From positions 33,607 to 97,606 of the forward strand of contig CAIJIT010000162.1 in assembly GCA_903820745.1 (NCBI GenBank): DNA of 64,000 bases, read 5' to 3'. Numbering within the stretch: position 1 is the stretch's first letter; each line of letters opens with the position of its first letter. Shown here one piece after another: positions 60,173-64,000 of the stretch. Position numbers and translations under genes: made by a program. Below the pieces are notes generated by a model. It did no database searches, was not told the DNA's origin, and saw only the letters and a program-made list of their open reading frames with translations. The DNA is from an uncultured Burkholderiales bacterium. Lineage in GTDB: Bacteria; Pseudomonadota; Gammaproteobacteria; Burkholderiales; Burkholderiaceae_C.

Positions 60173-60969
60173 TCAAAGCCACTGCACTGATCGCCGAGGA
60201 CGAAGCCCTGCTGGCCGAGAACCTGCGCCAGGAGTTGGCCAAGGTCTGGCCTGAACTCGAGATCGTCGCCATGGCACCCCATGGTCAAGCCGCCGTACAG
60301 GGCGCGCTGGCCCACAGGCCCGACATCTGCTTTCTCGACATTCGTATGCCGGGCCTGAGTGGCCTGGAGGCCGCTGCTGACTTGACTGAGGCCTGGCCTG
60401 AAGATACACCGTTCCCGCTGCTGGTCTACGTCACGGCCTATGACGAGTACGCGTTGCAGGCGTTCGAACATGCAGCGGTCGACTATGTTCTCAAGCCGGT
60501 GCAAGCCGAGCGGCTGGCGCGGACCTGTCAGAGGCTGCAAACTGCGCTGGCAATGCGGCGCGATGCGTCATCGGCCGGGCCGGCGCTGCAAGCCACGGTC
60601 GAGCAGCTCAGGCAATTGCTCGGCACGACGGCGCAAAACCTGCCGCCGCTGCGCCTGCTGCAAGTGGGTCTGGGCAACCAGATCGCGATGCTACCGGTCG
60701 ACGCGGTGCTCTATATCGAAGCTGCCGACAAATACCTGCGCGTCATGACTGCAGACCGCGAGCATCTGCTGCGCATGTCGCTGCGCGAGTTGCTGCCGCG
60801 GCTCGACACCCAGCGTTTCTGGCAGGTGCATCGCAGCCTGATCGTGCGCGCTGATGCGATTGCTCTTGCGGTGCGCGACGATAGCGGCCGCATCAAACTG
60901 CATCTGCATGGCAGCGCCGATGTGCTGAGCGTCAGTCGCCTGTATTCGCATCTGTTCAAAAGCATGTAG
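60169..60969 (+). CDS. LytTR-family response regulator
   Basis: A 266-residue response regulator with an N-terminal receiver domain (residues 1-125; D57 in ICFLDIRMPG is the phosphoacceptor, K108 in YVLKPV the conserved lysine) and a C-terminal LytTR DNA-binding domain (about 160-266; LYIEAADKYLRVM, FWQVHRSLIVRADAI). It is AlgR-like in layout. Cognate kinase upstream. Repeats upstream of the operon are candidate binding sites. Confidence 0.93.
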   Translation: MIKATALIAEDEALLAENLRQELAKVWPELEIVAMAPHGQAAVQGALAHRPDICFLDIRMPGLSGLEAAADLTEAWPEDTPFPLLVYVTAYDEYALQAFEHAAVDYVLKPVQAERLARTCQRLQTALAMRRDASSAGPALQATVEQLRQLLGTTAQNLPPLRLLQVGLGNQIAMLPVDAVLYIEAADKYLRVMTADREHLLRMSLRELLPRLDTQRFWQVHRSLIVRADAIALAVRDDSGRIKLHLHGSADVLSVSRLYSHLFKSM

Positions 60970-60994
60970 CCATACCCATCAACCGGAGAACACC

Positions 60995-61279
60995 ATGAAC
61001 CCGATGGACGAGGAAGCATTGCAGCAGGCCGCCAAAAAGCGCGTTGGCCTGAAAATCGGCTTTTACACCCACCTGCTGGTTTTTGTGCTGGTCAACAGCG
61101 GCCTGTACCTGATGAACAGCTACAGCGGTGGCCAGCGCTGGCACCAGTTTCCGCTCTTTGGTTGGGGGCTGGGGCTGGCCATTCACGGCATCGTGACCTT
61201 CATCTCATTGCAGGGTATGGGTCTGAAGGCCCGCATGCTTGAGCAGGAAATCGAGACGCTGCGGCGGCGCCAGCGATAA
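60995..61279 (+). CDS. 2TM-domain membrane protein
   Basis: A 94-residue protein with two membrane helices (about residues 20-42 and 54-76) and a C-terminal coiled coil (KARMLEQEIETLRRRQR). The opening AAKKRVGLKIGFYTHLLVFVLVN is typical of the 2TM domain, which is often fused to or encoded beside LytTR two-component systems. It follows the response regulator by 25 bases and probably belongs to that operon. Confidence 0.85.
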   Translation: MNPMDEEALQQAAKKRVGLKIGFYTHLLVFVLVNSGLYLMNSYSGGQRWHQFPLFGWGLGLAIHGIVTFISLQGMGLKARMLEQEIETLRRRQR

Positions 61280-61331
61280 TTCGCCCCATCCCAGCAACTG
61301 TCTGCTCGCGGCCCCAGGCCGGCGCAAGCCC

Positions 61332-63134
61332 ATGTCCAATCCGATTCCCGCGAACGACGATCCGCTCAAGCCCAGCAACTTTTTGCGCGCCATCATCGAA
61401 CGCGACCTCGAGGCCGGCATTTATGCCGGTCGACATTTCGCCGGCAAGCCCGGCGACGCGGCCCAGCATGCAGCCGGCCCGCTCGACACAGCGAGGATCC
61501 GCACCCGCTTCCCGCCCGAGCCGAACGGCTATCTGCATATCGGTCATGCCAAGAGCATCTGCCTGAATTTCGGTCTGGCTCGCGATTACGGCGGCGTCTG
61601 CCATCTGCGCTTCGACGACACCAATCCTGAAAAAGAAGATCAGGAATATGTCGATGCGATCCAGGAGATGGTCGCTTGGCTGGGCTGGAGCTGGGAGACC
61701 CAATCAGCCGGCGCAAGCACCTCGCATCTGTTCTTTGCCAGCGATTATTTCGACTTCATGTACCGCGCCGCCGAATACCTGGTCAGCGCCGGCCTGGCTT
61801 ATGTCGATGAGCAAACCGCCGAGGAAATGCGCGCCAATCGCGGCGACTTCACCACGCCCGGCGTCAACAGCCCATTCCGCAGCCGCAGCCCGCAGGACAA
61901 TCTGGCCCGCTTGCGCGAGATGCGCGACGGCCTGCATGCCGACGGCGCGATGGTGCTGCGCGCCAAGATCGACATGGCTGCCGCGAATATCAATCTGCGC
62001 GACCCGGCGCTGTACCGCATCCGCCGCGCCACCCACCACAACACGGGCGACCAATGGTGCATCTACCCGATGTACACCTTTGCGCATCCGATCGAAGACG
62101 CGCTCGAGCGCATCACGCACAGCATCTGCACACTCGAGTTCGAGGATCAACGGCCGTTCTATGACTGGCTGCTGAACCAACTGGCCGAAGGCGGTCTGCT
62201 GGCTCAACCGCTGCCCAAACAATACGAGTTCGGCAGGCTGAACCTGACCTATGTCGTGACCAGCAAGCGCAAATTGCGCCAACTGGTCGACGAAGGCCAT
62301 GTGCAGGGCTGGGACGATCCGCGTCTGCCGACCCTGGTCGGTATGCGCCGGCGCGGCTACACACCGGAAAGCATCCGCGCGATGGTCGAAGCCACCGGCG
62401 TCACCAAGAGCAATGCCTGGCTCGATTACTCGGTGCTCGATGGCTGCCTGCGCAGCGATCTCGAAGGCAAGGCCTTGCGCGCTTGCGCCGTGCTTGATCC
62501 GCTCAAGCTCAAGCTGACGAACTGGGCCGAGATTTTCGGCGACGCCGCTCATCTGCAGGCCTGCAGCGCGCCGGCGCATCCGCATCTGCCCGAGCTCGGC
62601 ACAAGACAGTTCACACTCGGCCCCGAAGTCTGGATCGAGCGCGACGACTTTCTGGAATTGCCGACCAAGGGCTTTCAGAGGCTTTTCCCGGGCAACAAGA
62701 CGCGGCTGAAATACGGTTATATCGTCGAATGCACCGGCTGCGAAAAAGACGCCGAAGGCCGGATCACCGCGGTGCTGGCGCACATCATTGCCGACACCAA
62801 GAGCGGCACGCCGGGCGCCGATGCGGTCAAGGTCAAGGGCGTCATCACCTGGGTCGGCGTGCATGAAGCATTGGCCGCCGAAGTGCGTCTTTATGACCGT
62901 TTGTTCACCGAGCCCCAACCCGAGGCGGGCGGGCGCGACTTCATCGAAACGCTGAACCCGAACAGCAAGAAAATCGTCAGCGCCTGGATCGAACCGTCAA
63001 TCGCCAACCTGCCCGCAGACAGCCGCCTGCAGTTCGAGCGCCATGGCTATTTCGTCACCGATCGCATCGACCATGCGGCGGGCAAACCGGTGTTCAACAA
63101 GATCACCGGCTTGAGGGACGGCTGGGCCAAATAG
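61332..63134 (+). CDS. glnS: Glutaminyl-tRNA synthetase
   Basis: A 600-residue class I aminoacyl-tRNA synthetase charging tRNA-Gln. The HIGH motif is at residues 69-72 (EPNGYLHIGHAKS), the ATP/KMSKS-like loop is VTSKRKLRQLV near 308, and the C-terminal beta-barrel anticodon-binding domain follows (about 360-600). It is about 45 residues longer than E. coli GlnRS, partly from an N-terminal extension. The ATG at 61332 is chosen because the conserved sequence LKPSNFLRAIIERDL begins soon after it. It lies downstream of the 2TM gene. Confidence 0.96.
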   Translation: MSNPIPANDDPLKPSNFLRAIIERDLEAGIYAGRHFAGKPGDAAQHAAGPLDTARIRTRFPPEPNGYLHIGHAKSICLNFGLARDYGGVCHLRFDDTNPEKEDQEYVDAIQEMVAWLGWSWETQSAGASTSHLFFASDYFDFMYRAAEYLVSAGLAYVDEQTAEEMRANRGDFTTPGVNSPFRSRSPQDNLARLREMRDGLHADGAMVLRAKIDMAAANINLRDPALYRIRRATHHNTGDQWCIYPMYTFAHPIEDALERITHSICTLEFEDQRPFYDWLLNQLAEGGLLAQPLPKQYEFGRLNLTYVVTSKRKLRQLVDEGHVQGWDDPRLPTLVGMRRRGYTPESIRAMVEATGVTKSNAWLDYSVLDGCLRSDLEGKALRACAVLDPLKLKLTNWAEIFGDAAHLQACSAPAHPHLPELGTRQFTLGPEVWIERDDFLELPTKGFQRLFPGNKTRLKYGYIVECTGCEKDAEGRITAVLAHIIADTKSGTPGADAVKVKGVITWVGVHEALAAEVRLYDRLFTEPQPEAGGRDFIETLNPNSKKIVSAWIEPSIANLPADSRLQFERHGYFVTDRIDHAAGKPVFNKITGLRDGWAK

Positions 63135-63156
63135 GCTCCGGCCGTTTCAACCCCGT

Positions 63157-64000
63157 TCAGCCCAGCTCGGCCAGATCGGCCATGCGCCGCACCTTGACCT
63201 TGCGGCCTTTGACTTTGCCGTTCGACAGCCGCTTGGCCGCTTCACGCGAGATCTCGCGCGCCACCGCCACATAGCTGTGGAACTCGGTGATGTTGATCTT
63301 GCCGATCTGCTCGAAAGTGAAGCCGGCCTCGCCGGTCAAGGCGCCGAGGATGTCGCCGGGGCGGATCTTTTCCTTGCGCCCGCCGAGGATCTGCAAGGTT
63401 TCCATCGGCGGCTGCATCAGGCCACCCGGCGCGACCTTCAGGTCGTCGAGCTTTTGCCATTCGAAGGCATAGCCCTGCATCTGCTCGATGCGGCCGACCC
63501 GGCCCATCTCGTCGAGGCTGGACAAGCTCAATGCCAGCCCTTCAGCACCCGCCCGCCCGGTGCGGCCGATGCGATGCGTATGCACTTCCATATCGGGCGT
63601 CATCTCGACATTGATGACACATTCGAGCTGGGCGATGTCGAGGCCGCGCGCCGCCACATCGGTGGCCACCAGCACCGAACAGCTGCGGTTGGCAAACTGG
63701 ATCAGCACCTGGTCGCGGTCGCGCTGCTCCAGGTCTCCATGCAGGGCCATCGCCACAAAGCCCTGGCTTTGCAGCACTTCGACCAGGTCGCGGCATTGCT
63801 GTTTGGTATTGCAAAAAGCGATCGTGCTGACCGGTCGAAAATGGCTCAACAGCTGCGACACCGCATGCAGCCGCTCGCCTTCCTTGACCTCGAAAGCCAC
63901 CTGCCGAATCTTGGCCGGCGCGGCCAGCGCTGCGGCGCTGAGCTTGACTTCCTTGGGCTCACGCATGAACTGCGCGCTGAGCTTGGCAATACCTTCCGGA
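63157..64000 (-). CDS. dbpA: ATP-dependent RNA helicase DbpA, 5' end cut by window
   Basis: The C-terminal 280 residues of a DEAD-box helicase that acts on 23S rRNA during 50S assembly. Visible are helicase core domain 2 motifs (AFCNTKQQCRDLVEVL, LVATDVAARGLDI as motif V, HRIGRTGRAG as motif VI) and the C-terminal DbpA RNA-binding domain (KIRPGDILGALTG, FEQIGKINITEFHSYVAV), which is specific to DbpA. The N-terminal DEAD domain lies beyond the right edge. Convergent with glnS. Confidence 0.94.
   Translation of the reverse strand, partial: PEGIAKLSAQFMREPKEVKLSAAALAAPAKIRQVAFEVKEGERLHAVSQLLSHFRPVSTIAFCNTKQQCRDLVEVLQSQGFVAMALHGDLEQRDRDQVLIQFANRSCSVLVATDVAARGLDIAQLECVINVEMTPDMEVHTHRIGRTGRAGAEGLALSLSSLDEMGRVGRIEQMQGYAFEWQKLDDLKVAPGGLMQPPMETLQILGGRKEKIRPGDILGALTGEAGFTFEQIGKINITEFHSYVAVAREISREAAKRLSNGKVKGRKVKVRRMADLAELG

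Noticed and set aside
1..64000. CRISPR array or prophage
   Set aside because: No regularly spaced repeats, Cas genes, or phage structural or integrase genes were seen on either strand.

Overview
The window looks like chromosomal DNA of a GC-rich betaproteobacterium, probably of the order Burkholderiales. This rests on gene content: a LexA-controlled imuA-imuB-dnaE2 cassette, a yebC-purD-hemF-nadD-rsfS-rlmH-maf-rng housekeeping operon, a tolB-pal-cpoB block and beta-oxidation genes of betaproteobacterial type. Placement below order is not attempted. Both ends cut a gene: an acyl-CoA synthetase on the left and the RNA helicase dbpA on the right.

Layout. 1-7.8 kb: acyl-CoA synthetase (minus), a Crp/Fnr-type regulator, then the SOS mutagenesis operon behind a textbook LexA box. 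8.1-13.2 kb: a plus-strand anion and sulfur operon (SulP transporter, DUF47, Pit-family transporter, second DUF47, cysteine synthase). 13.2-20.5 kb (minus): an FHA membrane protein next to an exported trypsin-like protease, a NYN-domain protein, pyrC and a complete glutamate/aspartate ABC transporter gltIJKL with a terminator-like hairpin between gltI and gltJ. 20.6-31.8 kb: the most unusual region. A minus-strand operon encodes an amidohydrolase, a DszB-like desulfinase homologue that keeps the Cys/His/Arg active site, a gamma-glutamyltransferase, a sulfonate-type ABC transporter (binding protein, ATPase, permease), a gentisate-dioxygenase-like double cupin, a Rid protein without the usual arginine, and a LysR regulator. 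Divergent from it are a helix-turn-helix/citrate-synthase fusion, which I read as a likely metabolite-responsive regulator, and a flavin reductase. I interpret this as an undescribed catabolic locus, possibly for an aromatic or organosulfur compound; the substrate cannot be read from sequence.

31.8-43 kb: an Atm1-type ABC exporter, a YciA thioesterase, a TumE/TumA toxin-antitoxin pair, a small unknown membrane protein, and a fatty-acid beta-oxidation operon led by a TetR regulator. 43.1-45.3 kb: a small accessory patch (IS66 remnant, HEPN/MNT toxin-antitoxin pair, degenerate coding remnants) lying downstream of two tRNA-Lys genes. 45.3-49.2 kb: the two tRNA-Lys genes, tcdA, cpoB, pal and tolB. 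49.3-50.9 kb: an AhpD-like protein and an orphan GltI paralogue. 50.9-58.3 kb: the nine-gene housekeeping operon. 58.5-64 kb: an AlgZ/AlgR-like LytTR two-component operon preceded by 20-bp-phased repeats, a 2TM protein, glnS and the 3' part of dbpA.

Themes linking the genes: sulfur handling (SulP, cysteine synthase, DszB-like protein, sulfonate-type transporter), CoA-ester catabolism (acyl-CoA synthetase, thioesterase, complete beta-oxidation set) and several paired or divergent regulatory intergenic regions. No CRISPR array, prophage or rRNA operon was seen.
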